Origin: Thamnidium elegans
Lineage: Eukaryota > Mucoromycota > Mucoromycetes > Mucorales > Mucoraceae
Length of the DNA: 64,000 nucleotides
Reading direction: 5' to 3'
Assembly (NCBI GenBank): GCA_025201345.1
Contig: JAIXMG010000011.1
Location: forward strand, 62,001 to 126,000
A program made the translations under genes and the position numbers. The notes under the pieces are model-generated. The model did no database searches. It was given only the letters and a program-made list of their open reading frames with translations, and was not told where the DNA came from. Of this stretch, positions 11,422 through 23,327 are shown piece after piece; within the stretch, counting starts at the first letter, position 1, and the number at the start of each line of letters is the position of its first letter.

Positions 11422-12717
11422 TTAACTGATTGGCTGGTATTCAGGCACATTAATGAGCGACACTCGTTGTAATGATTCCTTGCATTTGATCTTTAATTCA
11501 TGTAATACTGACGTTGGATCACTTATTAGGATTGTATTCGGCAGATTTAAATTATTTAATTGTAAACTAGATTCGTTCTCTTCTTTTGTACCAAATTGTA
11601 AAGTGAATTCCTGCAACTGTGATCCTACATGTTGAACCAAATCATATAAATATCTTGTACTTGGCCAAGTGGAAGCATCCTCTATATCTTCATATATACT
11701 TAGTGATGTAATTTGTTTCCATAGTTTAAGAGGAATTCGACTAATTGAATTTTTACGCTGTTTTTGTTCTTCGTCATTTCTTCTTTTATTGTACTGAATA
11801 CTATCGTTCATTATCCTCGTTTGACTTTCAGGTATTGTAATTAAGGATCGATATAATACAATTCTTTTTAGCTCCTTTTGCTCTGACAACGCTTCAAATA
11901 ATTCTTTTGATGGTAGTACATGTTGAAGTACCAGTGTATCCAACTTTAAACAACCGATAAAAGATGAAAGATATTTATCCCAATTCTTTCCTGCACAACA
12001 CGGACATCTTTGTACTGGATTAAACCCCGTCAAATCCAGTCGTTTTATTTTACTATTCGACACTACTTGTTTTTCTATAGCAGACAAGCTAGATACCACA
12101 CAATTGTTATCATTGCCATGTTGTGGTAATAAACTCACAAATCCAGCATCACACGTAATCTCTAATATTTCTGTATTTGTACACAGTTTAAGCAATTGTA
12201 TCACGTCAGCCAGCGAATTCCCATGATGAACTATATACTATTTAATACACGTACTCTCCCTCTCCCTTCAACCATATTTTATTTATTTACCTTTTCTTTT
12301 TATGACCATATTATTCTTCGTTCTTTCACGGCGAATTGTATCAAATGACGCTAAATCAATTATCAGGTGACTAACTGTATGATGAAAAACAAGATTTAGA
12401 AGTCGAGATTCATCCAGTAATTTTACAAGTCTTGACCGAAACGGAAATGTTCTTTGATGACTGGCATAATTTAAAAGTGGTAACCAGGGCATCACGTTCT
12501 TTTGGCTATAATTCATAAATTCGACTGCAATTGAATACCAAGACTTGGATACCATGGAAACACTCAGTAAATCCAATTGCCAACACATACAACTGTCTTT
12601 ATTTCGCTGTTGTCCTGGCGTGTTTATCTTGCATGGACTTTTATTGTTATGGATACGCAAGTACGAAAATATTTCTCGTACAATTTCAACAGGTATTGAC
12701 GTTAATATATGAGACAT
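11422..12717 (-). CDS. F-box protein with LRR-like C-terminal region
   Basis: Two exons, 12291-12717 and 11422-12230, give 411 aa. The N-terminus ILTSIPVEIVREIFSYL followed by LLSVSMVSKSWYSIAVEFM is a clear F-box (residues about 4-70), expected to bind Skp1 in an SCF ubiquitin ligase. The rest has scattered Leu-rich strands (KRLDLTGFNP, LKLDTLVLQHVLP, LKRIVLYRSL, ITSLSIYEDI), compatible with degenerate LRRs for substrate recognition. A small Cys cluster RCPCCAGK sits near residue 213. The substrate is unknown. The gene lies 106 nt upstream of GID4, so two receptors of different E3 ligases are adjacent. The joining codon gives RKVHHGNSLADV across the intron. Confidence 0.82.
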
Positions 12718-14679
12718 TATTATTACTACAGCTGAATATATATAGACAATAGGAAAGAGAAAAAAAAAGGGAGGGGGGGAAATAAAGAGGGAAAAAAAAA
12801 AAGGGAAAAAAAAAAAGGAAAAAAAAGTTTGAATTTTATTTTAACGCCCCGTAATGTTTATTTATATGTTGTTGTAAATTAAACGATATTTACTATTATT
12901 ATTGTAGGTAGTTCGAACACATGTACAGTGGGAGTGTATCACATGATGGATGTTTTTATTTTCGGTTTTCTCGCAACTTATTTTAATCCTACAGTCATTA
13001 TAAACTTGCAGTTTTGTAATGTGGTGTCGTACAAAAAAAGGGTTTTTTTTACGGCTCAAAAAACAGTACATCCGTAACAAAGTTGTTTATACCATATATC
13101 ACGTTAAACATACTTTCCGACTGGTTAGGTCCTATCTTAACCTACTATGCGTCCTTACATTCAGTTATCAATTTTTTTACATTCGGCATTCGTTAGATAA
13201 CTGATTTTATTTCTATAAAAATATTTTACTCTGTACCCTAACCTATCATTTACATCTTTTTGTAAATGACCTCGACTTCAGTATTGAATCAAATGACCTT
13301 ATTTTTTTTTAAGTGCAACATTGAATTCTAAAACCTATATTTCACCCTTTCGTAAAATGACTGTATATGGATATATTTAAAGTATCTTTTTTATTATTTA
13401 AAACGTTCGATAAAATGAATCAAGATTTTTTTTAAAAAAAAGGTACATTTGTTTATTCTTTTAAGGCTAATAACAATAAATATTGTAAAATGGTAATACT
13501 GATTACCATTCGATCTCATGATACATATCTAGTAAAAACTGACCTCCAAGGTTGTTTCACAAGAGTATATCAATATCTGGGTCAATGCGCGGATTTAAGG
13601 AGCTCATTTACTTGCAGTCAGGCTAAAAAAATCTTGGCCAAAGGGAGAAAATAATGCATGTATTCAAGATAAAACGGTAAATATTCTTTCCGAAACCAAA
13701 CAAGTTTATAACATCTTATTTTGTCAAGGACCGGGAAATTAGGATATATAGAGATCGTTAAAAGTATTATAAAGTGTCGAGTCGATTCCATAAGCTGCTA
13801 TTATCTTATTTTTTATTTTATCTCTGGTATTGCATGCAAGCGTAAAATTATAAATAAAATACGTTTTATAGCCCCCAATAACTAAAGCTATTTATTTAGT
13901 AAACTCCATTCTAAGGAGAATCAAAAACTATATACAACTTTCACTGGTGTTGTTACGGTAGAAAATGTTAGCTTTATAAGTCGGTTTTGACCATGCAAAT
14001 GAATGCAGCTTTTTTTTTTAAAAAAAAAATAGATATTTTGCTTAAAATATATACTCACCTAATATTTATTTTAAAGAACTACATTAGCAGAAAAAAACAC
14101 AATATCTTTTGCTGTAAATTTGATAAAAAATAGACATGATATTACAGCAACGAGAAAAGAATACTTCTAATTTTTAAAATACGTCACTATTTACTACTAA
14201 TAGAATAGTAGTTGAAACATATCAATTGTAAATTACGAATTCAGGCTTCTAAATAAATTAAGACTAAAAAGTCCTTTGGGTTTACACATTAACAGTGTTT
14301 TGCTTCATACACCCAATTCACGTGTTTTTACTCGATATTTCAGATGCCGCGAAACTCAAAAAAAAAAGTACGGCATTTTAAACCTTTATAACTTTATGAA
14401 TTTTAAAGATACAAAAGAGTTTATATGAGCAAAAATAATCTACTTGATCAGGGCTATCAAATGAAATAAAAATATTATTACGTTTTCTTTTCTAAAAATT
14501 GGATAAATACAAAATGTACCAAACTTTTTCAATACCTCCAATTTAACTTCAGTATACTGAAAACGTTTAAGCCATTTCTTTGTTCGTAGCAGTTTTGTAA
14601 TGTACCATAATATAATTATTTTAAAAACATTTTGTTTCTTAAAAATATAATCTTAATCTTGATTAAAAGAATATCAAAT
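12718..14679. other. AT-rich intergenic region (left part of a 3.4-kb desert)
   Basis: About 2 kb without a supported gene. It begins with purine-rich low complexity (12750-12830). Short open frames around 12862-13204 overlap on both strands and have no protein-like composition. Confidence 0.6.
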
Positions 14680-14752
14680 AGCACCATGGCGCAGCAGGAA
14701 GCGCGCAGGGCTCATAACCCTGAGGTCGTCTGATCGAAACGGACTGGTGCTA
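14680..14752 (+). tRNA. tRNA-iMet: Initiator tRNA-Met (CAT)
   Basis: 73 nt fold into a complete cloverleaf: acceptor AGCACCA with TGGTGCT, D stem GCGC with GCGC, anticodon stem CAGGG with CCCTG around loop CTCATAA (anticodon CAT), T stem GTCTG with CGGAC. Initiator marks are the A1-T72 pair, three consecutive G-C pairs in the anticodon stem, and ATCG instead of TTCG in the T loop. A73 is the discriminator. No intron. T runs just downstream at about 14755-14760 can serve as the Pol III terminator. It is isolated in gene-poor DNA. Confidence 0.96.
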
Positions 14753-16089
14753 ATATTTTTTGATTTTTTTCGTTTGATTTAAGCTATACGCACTTCAGAC
14801 GCTGACACTTTTTTTAATAAGTTGATTCTATTCTATTCTGCTTTTTTTTTTCTTCAAATTCTAAGCGATTACGTAGTGTTACAAATGGAGTGGTAGCTAT
14901 TTGTAATATAGATAGAAAGTGAGGTACAAAATAAAAGATGTTATTTTATACGTTCAGTTATATGAAATTGAGCACAGGTTTATAGCTGTCCAACTAAAAG
15001 AATGTATTATATAGAAGATATAATACTTCAAAAAAAAAAAAGTTTACAGAGAATTATATTATAAAAAGAATATAATTCATAAGGTAAAAGTAAGATGGGA
15101 TTTATTTAATAAGTAAAAACTGGGTGTAGTATTTATAGCTATTCAAAGATATCAGTCAGGACATCCTTTGAATCTTGTATAATATCTAAAATATCAGGAA
15201 TAACTTTGCTCCTTTTGATTCTAAATAATATGTAATGGATAAAGTTCTAAACTAATTTGTTGTTTTTGTTATAGTTAATTAATATAATAGAATAAATTGA
15301 TTTTTTACGAACAAAAAGAACTAAACGTCATTATAGATGTAAATAAAGAGATGGGGTAACATATCTGATATTAAATGAAAGATAATAGGAAGATGGGAAA
15401 ATAATAAGTTAAGTGTGTAGAAAGTGTAACAGAAATAAAAAGTAAACTAATAATCCAAAATAATAATGGAGAAAAAAATAATAGTAATTGATCTAAAAGT
15501 AAAATAAAAGAGACTATACTTGTTCAGAAAAAAATGTAAAATAGGGCTTTAAATCAATACGATATTCTTCGATTCGTAACAATACTCTAGCTTCAATATA
15601 AACATATCCATTCGATATCATTAATACGCAAACAGTATTTACTCTTCGACGAAAGAAGTAAACGTGTATTAGATAAATAAAAGTACAACTACAATAATTT
15701 ATCACGTAAAAGATTTACTTTGATCTAAGTTATATGCTTTTGTTATAAACCTGAAACTGATATATATTTTCTAAAACTTGTGATAAGTTAAATTTTTCTT
15801 TTACTGCAGCATTTTTTTAAAATATAAAGTAGAAAATAAACTAATCCAAAGGATAAGTAACTGTAGCTTAGAAATATAAGGTAAAAATAAAATTATACAA
15901 TAATTATCTTCGTAGATATCCGTGATAAAAGTGCAGCAGTTATGCTACGAGTTTGATAAAAGAAAAAATCTTAATAAGTACTATTGTTCCAGTTAACTAG
16001 TAAATTAAACTTGAAAAAAAGGCAATAAGGTCCAAATGAATTCGAGCGCAAAAATACAAGTTTATTTACAGTTTTTTTATTTTTATTAT
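14753..16089. other. AT-rich intergenic region (right part of the desert)
   Basis: No secure gene. On the minus strand, 15139-15225 reads FRIKRSKVIPDILDII and on to LTDIFE before a stop, and 15514-15705 holds a 63-codon frame. Both have protein-like composition, so a decayed or divergent small gene may be present. The 290 nt between them are stop-rich and cannot be joined with confidence. Confidence 0.4.
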
Positions 16090-18697
16090 TCAAGTATCTT
16101 TATGTGAAGAACTTTTAAAGTTAGCTTTTAAAAGCTTCATAAACTCTTTTCCCTCGGTAAGAATATCTACATAGGGGCTTTCAACAGGTACCCATTCAAC
16201 AGTCCAAGCTTCGCCTTCTTTAAAATTGATAATTTCATCCCAATCATCAAATAAAGGTGTATTATCTAACGGAATATTTCGACCGTTTTTAGTAGTGATC
16301 TTGGTCACTCGTCTTGTTTGATAAGACGCTACAATATGAATACGTTCTGCCAACATTTTTCCTGTGTCTGTTGGATGAATACGAATCCAAACGCGTTGCT
16401 CTGGGTTGACACTTGCCACTGTAATATGTCGGTCTTCTTCTTGCGTTGCTATAAAATAAAAATAATTAGAATAGGCTCTTTTTTTTTTCTTTTCTATTAT
16501 AATTACTTACTTGATTCTGGCAATTTAGGTAATGATTTTCCCTGAGAGGTATTACTTTCTTCATAGTATCCATAATCAGAAACAGGCACAGCTATAAGAA
16601 GAAAAAAAAAGTTAGATATTTTTTCTATTTTTCAGAAAAAAAGTTACTTGCCTCGTTGAATTTTATTGTAAGGGTTACTTGCAGACATCTGGGGAGGAGC
16701 ACCAGCTCTCAAAATATTTGTTGGATATACAGTATTATTACCATCTTCTTCTACAATAGCATTATTAAAGAAGGCAGGTGGCTGCTGATACACGGAACCA
16801 GGTGTACTTTCTGCAGTAAAAGCAGGTCTTGCCTGTTGAATAGGTGTTTGAAACCTAGAAAATACCGGTTCAATTTCCTCGCTTTCTTTTTCCTCATAAG
16901 TGCGAACCCCATCTTGTTGTTCAGTTTCTTCACTTTCTTTTTCTTCATAAGTCCGAACCCCACCAATTGTATCCTTTTGGTTTTCATCATCAACCGTATC
17001 TGATGTCTTGTCCTCTACTGCAATCTTGGTTGATAATTGACGACTCAACACAGTAGGATCTAAAATTTGAATAGCGGGTTCTGTTGGCTTTGATGCTTTC
17101 ACAGCAAAACTATCTGCAAAAGGGTCAGATTCTAACTCTAACGAATCTTCTTCTTGGCGACGATCGTAAATCATATCTGAATAATCGTATTCAGATTCGT
17201 CATCCGAAGATACTGCCTTGGATGGTGGAGGAGGGGTAGGCGCTCTCTTTGTTACAGGTATCATGTCATCCCATTCATCTTCCTCCTCTTCCTCCTCCTC
17301 TCCTTCTTCATCAGGTTTAAGTGTAAGTACAGAATTTGAGAATATTGGTTTTGAGGCTTGCTTTTTAAAGTAAGGATTCGTAGCTTGCGTATTCAATGGT
17401 GTTGAGCTTGTTTGGTTGTTCAATGGTACCGTAGTAGGAACTAAAGGTGCAGAATGATGTTGCATTGTTTGCGGTGGTACAGAGGAATGCTGAGCAGGAG
17501 GTGAATTGAGGTAGCTTTTAGGTTTTACAGGTGCTGGTGTATTATTGTAGCTCTGCTGAGTAGTATAAGCTGGTGGGGTATTGTAGTTTTGTTGAGTAGG
17601 TGGAGTATGACTGTAGCTCGGTTGAGCCGGTGGAGTATTGTTATAATTCTGTTGAGCAGGTGGAGTGCTATTGTTATAGCTTTGTTGCACAGGCGGTGTA
17701 CTACCATTATGATTTTGTTGTACTGGAGGTATGTAAGGGGCCATATCATTGGCACCTAACGGCAATGAGATGGGAGTAGAATTTTGACGTTGATAGTTTG
17801 GATATGAAGTATTATTATTTGCAGTATAAGCAGGAACAATGGGTATGTTTGGCGTAGAAGCTCTTGGTTGCAATTGTAATAAGATAGGATCACTGTAAGA
17901 GGTGGGTGTTGTGGTAGAATGATGATACGAACTAACCGGTGTATAGCTGGAAGATACAGTGTCAATAGGTTCTGGCATCGCCATGTGAGTAGGAGCTGAT
18001 GTTGTGGGACGCATGGCTGGTGTAGCATCTGAAGTTGTATTTTGTGGTTGTACAATTGGTTTAGCAGAAGCAAGAGCCGGCGTCTTTTGATAAAAGACAG
18101 AATTGGGCGCTGGTGTTGGTGAAGTAAGCGAAAACTGAAGTTCTGGTTTATATGTCTGTGAAGATAGATATGATTTGACAGGCTTTTGTGCTAAGAATGA
18201 TGGTGCAGGAGACATATTTTGTTGTCTCGGTGGTAAATTTGGTTGTGATGAAGATAAACCGTAAAGAGGTTTTGGTAATAGTGAAGAAAACGATTGTGAA
18301 GTAGGTACAGAACTAGTAGAGGTATTAGATACTAAAGAAACTGAAGAGAGAAGTGAGTTACATAATAAAAATAAAAAAAAAAACTCAACGTACCTGAAGA
18401 ATTATAAGCTCTCGGTTTTGTCGGTAAAGGAGGAGGCGAAGAAGAGGAAGTACGGTTTGGAGTAGCAGGTATATTTGTTACTTCAGTTACAGTTGTTGTC
18501 ACAGTATTTGTCGAAGAACTAGTCGTAGTAGGTTCATCTTGCAATTGTGCCTGTAACTCTTTTGCTATTGCTTCGTCATTAAGTTCTTGTTCTCTTCTTC
18601 GTTTTACTTCTTTTTCCCATTCCAAGTCGGCTTGTTCTTGAAGCTTTTTTACAAGCTTCATAGACTTTTGTTCTTTTCTAGAATCGAATAAACCCAT
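16090..18697 (-). CDS. Proline-rich adaptor-like protein of unknown function
   Basis: Four exons, 18394-18697, 16652-18340, 16511-16591, 16090-16448, give 810 aa. The N-terminus is a charged helix (KKLQEQADLEWEKEVKRRRE) followed by DEAIAKELQAQLQDE, which resembles a ubiquitin-interacting motif. Residues about 80-420 are Pro/Ser/Thr/Gln-rich, with repeats of the QQ-YN-TPPA type and PPLPTKP, a likely SH3 ligand. An acidic stretch (GEEEEEEEDEW) follows, then a 12-residue motif GVRTYEEKESEE occurring twice in tandem. The last 110 residues form the only globular-looking part (VWIRIHPTDTGKMLAERIHI, then WDEIINFKEGEAWTVEW), perhaps ubiquitin-like; this is inference. Intron 2 (16592-16651) begins with GCAAGT, because the GT two bases further forces a stop. 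I do not recognise the family. Confidence 0.85.
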
Positions 18698-19064
18698 AAT
18701 AAAAAAAAAATAAGGGAAAGAAGGGGAAAAAAAAAAAGCTGAGTAACTTATTAAAAAAACGAGAAGTTATCGGCGATCGAATTATTGTCATACACCTGCA
18801 AAAAAAAAAAAAAGGATTCACAAGATCTTGGCAGCAATATGAACTAGCAGTTTCTTGGAAGAATCTATTTTAAACAAAAGTTTAGTTCGATAATTAGAAT
18901 CAAGTGTCTTGGCAGCTAAAAATCCATACATTTTTACTATCGTAAGGGTTTTGGCACAGAAAGAATCATGCTGTTTGTAAGATGCACAAGCCACAATGTA
19001 AAATAAAGCGCGTGTAACTTTTTTTTTATTTTATTCTTTTTTTTTTTTCATTTTTGTTTTAACA
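18698..19064. other. Divergent promoter region
   Basis: 367 nt between the start codons of the proline-rich protein and CENP-H. A and T runs flank a more mixed core. No regulatory motif stands out. Confidence 0.6.
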
Positions 19065-19872
19065 ATGAGTATTTTAACGAATAAAGAAAAGGAAATACTT
19101 GCAGGCCACAGAGAAATATTATGGTTAAAAAGACAAATAGAACAGTTAGAAAGGGAAGACGTGTTTGTAGAACCTGAAATACCAGAAGAAACAGACCCGG
19201 ACAACATAAAGAATGGTGTTAAAATGTACCGTAGTCATATTAACAGTATGCGAACTCAACTTGATTTAGCAACTTTACGAAATAAAAATAAAGAAGAGAT
19301 TGCCAAAGCTATTGACGAACATTATTTTGCAACAAAGAGTTTGTACTCAGAACCTAGTGACCATTCAGATAACCGAATTAAAAATGTGACGACAAGCAAT
19401 ATAAACCAAAGAGATGAGTTGGTTAGCCGGTTTATGGAAGTGTTTAAACAGTTGAATGAAAACGAGTTGGAATTAACTAATTTACAACAAGAAACTATCA
19501 AAAGACATTTGGAGAATCGAGAAATATCGAGGAGAACGTTTCTGTTACAAGAAGAAATTAACAGTATTCCTGTAACTGACCGTACAAGAGAGTTGCATGA
19601 ATTGTAAGTTTACTTTTTTTTTTAAAAAAAAAAAAAGATTTTGTAAATAATAATTACTGATACACACACACACATACACAAAAAGGGTAAAAGAACAAAA
19701 GAACTATATTGCAACAATTAGAGGAGTACTCTCAGTAAGGAAAAACATATATGTATATAGATGGTAAAAATTAAATGTATATTATTAGGGTTTAATACTG
19801 GAAAGTGGAATTGATTGGGCAGTTGATAAGAAATTATTGGCTACAATGCTGCGTTTAGGAGAAGATTTTTAA
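19065..19872 (+). CDS. CENPH: Kinetochore protein CENP-H (Fta3/Mcm16 type)
   Basis: Three exons, 19065-19603, 19686-19734, 19789-19872, give 223 aa, mostly coiled coil. CENP-H is part of the inner-kinetochore CCAN that links CENP-A chromatin to microtubule-binding complexes. The C-terminus GLILESGIDWAVDKKLLATM aligns in register with the human CENP-H end (LILGSKVNWAEDPALKEIVL), and MRTQLDLATLRNKNKEEIAK matches the central helix. The assignment rests on these two blocks, since coiled coils alone are uninformative. A 49-nt middle exon encodes VKEQKNYIATIRGVLS, also alignable. The gene converges on the SEC2-like gene, with 31 nt between stop codons, and diverges from the proline-rich gene. Confidence 0.8.
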
Positions 19873-19903
19873 AAAAAGCAAAATCCCCTTGTTTTAATTT
19901 ATT

Positions 19904-21153
19904 TTATTTTATGCTTGATAATTCTAATGTCCATGTTGTATTTATTGGTGAAGGAGATAATTGTTGTTCAGGAGTATTTGGGCCAGTGGAATCTAAAAGT
20001 GATATATCATCTTGTTGGTTATTATTTGGTTCTGTTGCTTTACCGATTTGATGAGGATCTAGGCCTAGATCATTCAATACTACTGGTAGTGCACCCATAC
20101 TAAAATATACTATTAGCCTTATACATACAAATATATTGTATTTTCTTACCGAGAATAAAACATTTGTAATCGAAGTCTAATATTTTCCGCATATAAATCT
20201 TGTACAGTTCTATCTGCGTATAATCCCAATTGGATGTTTCTTATAAATACAAAAAATTCACATACTGCAACTAGTCTGTCTCTGCAAAATTGGTCTATCG
20301 GTAACCAATTTTCATTTTCGTCCAGTTTAAACCGATAATTTAATGGTGTCGATTGACTTAAATTTCCACATGCCGAGCATGAATTTAATAGTACATTAGC
20401 CGAAGAAAATCTTTCCCATAATGGTTTTTGTATTTGTTGTATTTGTTGTTGCTGGTTACCATGGTTATTAATTTCTATAAAACAAGCTTGCCTAGATAAA
20501 TAACCAATCATTTTTTTTATTGATAATTTAGACTGTAAACCAAATCTTAGACACGGCTCAATATCTTCAGTTAAACAATGCTTCATAAAATTAGTTTGAT
20601 TTAACTTTTTTAATGATTGCAAGTTCTTTGAAGCCAAAATATATTCACGAAAGGAATCTAATTGTATCTCATCAATTGAATCACATACAGGTAATGTACT
20701 TGTGATATTATCATGTTGTATACCATGTAATTCTTCTAAATCCATCTGAGCGCGGGTATTATGAGAAGTATTTATGATTCGGCTCTTTACTAGTTGTTGT
20801 TGTTCGGCATCATCTCTTGTTAATCTAAGCCTCAATTCATGTAATTGTTCTCTTTCTGCCAAGAGTTGTTCATGAGTTTGCGCCAATTCGTTTTCTACTT
20901 GCCAGCGGGCTCTCTTTTCAATTGATACCATAGCATTGGCTTCTTCAAATAAGTTTCGGCTAAAGTCTTCTAATTCATGCTCAACCAGGTCTTTTTCATG
21001 TTGAATGTTACCAACTCGTTCTATTTCCGCTACATATTTTTGATTTAATGTTTGCAGGTCAAGTTCTAGTCTTTGTAATTGATGATCTTTTGTTTGTAAT
21101 TCTTGTCGTAACAAAAGAATAGTCTCATCTGAATGACAATAATGACAACTCAT
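19904..21153 (-). CDS. SEC2: Sec2/Rabin8-type guanine nucleotide exchange factor for Rab GTPases
   Basis: Two exons, 20150-21153 and 19904-20099, give 399 aa. The first 140 residues are a long coiled coil with the Sec2 signature DFSRNLFEEANAMVSIEKRA, the segment that contacts the Rab (Sec4/Rab8) switch regions. Sec2 activates Sec4 on secretory vesicles during polarised exocytosis, and hyphal growth depends on this route in other fungi. The second half holds a Cys pair (LNSCSACGN) and helices near FCRDRLVAVCEFFVFIRNIQ, as in Rabin8/GRAB homologues. An extra CHYC sits at the N-terminus. The end is Ser/Pro/Gln-rich. The protein is shorter than yeast Sec2 (759 aa) and close to animal Rabin8 in length. 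Divergent from ataxin-10, with 197 nt between starts. Confidence 0.87.
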
Positions 21154-21286
21154 AGTAAGAAAAAAAAAGTGATAAAGTAAAAGAGAGAAGAAAGAGTAAA
21201 AATATTAAAGTGTATTATATATGTAATTAAATTTTGAAGAAAGGAGCAACTAAAATGACGTCCGAATTAAAAAACCGATAAGAAAC

Positions 21287-21320
<34 letters not shown>

Positions 21321-21350
21321 CGTTCTCTTTTTAACTTTTTTTTTGACATA

Positions 21351-23327
21351 ATGACGAATAATATTATTGACCACCTACTTAGTTATAAGAATGGTCAACA
21401 AACTTCTACGCAACTAGAAAAAGAGCTGGAAGAGTCGATTAAAACAACTCTTTCTAATCACCAATACAGGTAAAAGAAAAAACACCAAAAACAATAATAA
21501 TATTGTTCTGACACTAGTAACTAGAACCGAACTCGGTGCAAACCCTAATTATTGGCGATATTCAAATGCTGCCATGGAGGTTTTATTAAAAGATAGCAGC
21601 GAGCCTTGTTTAATCAACTTGATCAAACTTACAAGAAACGTAGTTGCAGGAGAATTACATAATCAAAACTTGGCCATGTAAGCTTTTTTTATTATTTTAA
21701 ACTATAACAAAAAACTCAATTCATTTTCTGAAGTCAGTATGGCGCGTTATATAAAATCGAAGATTTATTATCATCAAAAATGTCTAGTGAAAGTAAGTAA
21801 ATATCACGTCCCTTTTTTTTTTTACAAGTTCTTACATAAACGATAATAGGTGATAATAGTATGATTCTTCAAGTTGGTACACAAGCTATTTGTAATATCA
21901 TTACAAATAACCAAATTGCAATTGATTTTATTTGGAAAATATGGATGTCTAATCAACAAAGAGGATATATCTGGAGTCTTATTTTATCTAAAAGTAATGA
22001 AGGTTTAATTATGAGCGCATTGGTGTTAATTATCAACTGTATCCGAGACAATAAGATTAGGTGGTAAGGAGAGAAAAAAAAAGAAGGTTATCTGTTGTTT
22101 ATTTATACATGCATATATGATTAGTGATTTACTAGTAACAAGTAAGATCGGTAAAGATATCTTGGCCGCCATCTTAGGAGACATTGAAAGATTACATGGT
22201 AACGAAGAATCCAAAAACTTTGAATTAGGGTAATGTCTTGTATACATTCTTTTTTAAAGTGACAAGTATATTTATTATTATTGTTATTAGATACACCATT
22301 TTTAGTGAGCTAATCTCATTTGGACATTTCAAGCAATTATATACGCAAATTGATGATTACAGGTAAAACTACACGTTAACCCCCCAAAAAAAAAATAATA
22401 CTAAAATACCTTATTTATATAGTGATAAAATATTAATCAGTGATCATCAAACTATCCTGCTTAAATTTTTGGACTCCAAGGTTCATGCATCTAAAGCAAC
22501 ATTTCCACACTTTATTAGACGCGAAGAACTTTTATTTCTTGTGGAACAGTTCGAAATTGTAGCTAAAGATACTATCACGATTATATTATCTATTAAACAA
22601 TCCACCACTGATTTACAAGCTGAAAAAGTAACCAATACATATACTGCTATTATCCTGTTACTTCAAATGTTGAATGAATTGTTTGTATTGGATGAAGATC
22701 ATCAACATGGTATTAAACAAATGCTTGTACAAGTAGATGCATTATCTTTAGTTTCGGGTAAGCGTACTACAACACTAACACTTGAAAAAAAAAATATTAT
22801 ACTCAAATGTGTTTTATATATACAGATATATTAGGAAATCTTGAGTCAATTAAATTGCCTCCAGTACAAGTAGAAAATCCTCTTGCAGGATTTAATTTCT
22901 TAAAGAGAGAATGTGTGCGGTTAATGGGTACTTTGTGTTATAAAGATAGAGCTATGCAAGATAAGGTAATAAGCTTAAATTGTGTATCTAACTGAAATTC
23001 TCTAACAAGAGGAAAAAAAAAAATAGATCCGAGAAATAGGTGCAATTCCTGTAATTTTGTGTCAATTCAAGATTGATGATTCAAATCCATGTAAGAAAAT
23101 ATATATAGATATAACAAGCATAAAAATAATTAATTTTCGGTCTTTTAGATCTTCGTGAATACGCTACGTTAACTCTTCGTAACGTAATGGAAAATAATTT
23201 AGAAAACCAGAAATTAATTGAAGAGTTACAACCAGAAGAAATTGTCCAAACAAAAGAATTGGACGAAATGGGTATAACACCTGAATTAACAGAAGACGGT
23301 AAAGTTCGTATTAAAAGAAATCAGTAA
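21351..23327 (+). CDS. ATXN10: Ataxin-10 homologue
   Basis: Ten exons, 21351-21469, 21525-21677, 21734-21792, 21850-22063, 22125-22229, 22291-22362, 22423-22757, 22826-22965, 23027-23090, 23149-23327, give 479 aa, all in phase. The protein is an ARM-like alpha-solenoid. The conserved C-terminal ataxin-10 domain is obvious: NFLKRECVRLMGTLCYKDRA, MQDKIREIGAIPVILCQFKI, DDSNPYLREYATLTLRNVME. The yeast homologue is CTR86; the animal protein is linked to cytokinesis and neuron survival, and the fungal role is poorly defined. For exon 3 the AG at 21732-21733 is chosen, since the next one shifts frame away from the sensible IQYGALYKIEDLLSSK. Introns are 50-80 nt and phase-2 dominated. Confidence 0.93.

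Noticed and set aside
16656..18073. Several long alternative frames inside the proline-rich gene
   Set aside because: They are shadow frames produced by repetitive codons of the real exon on the same or opposite strand.
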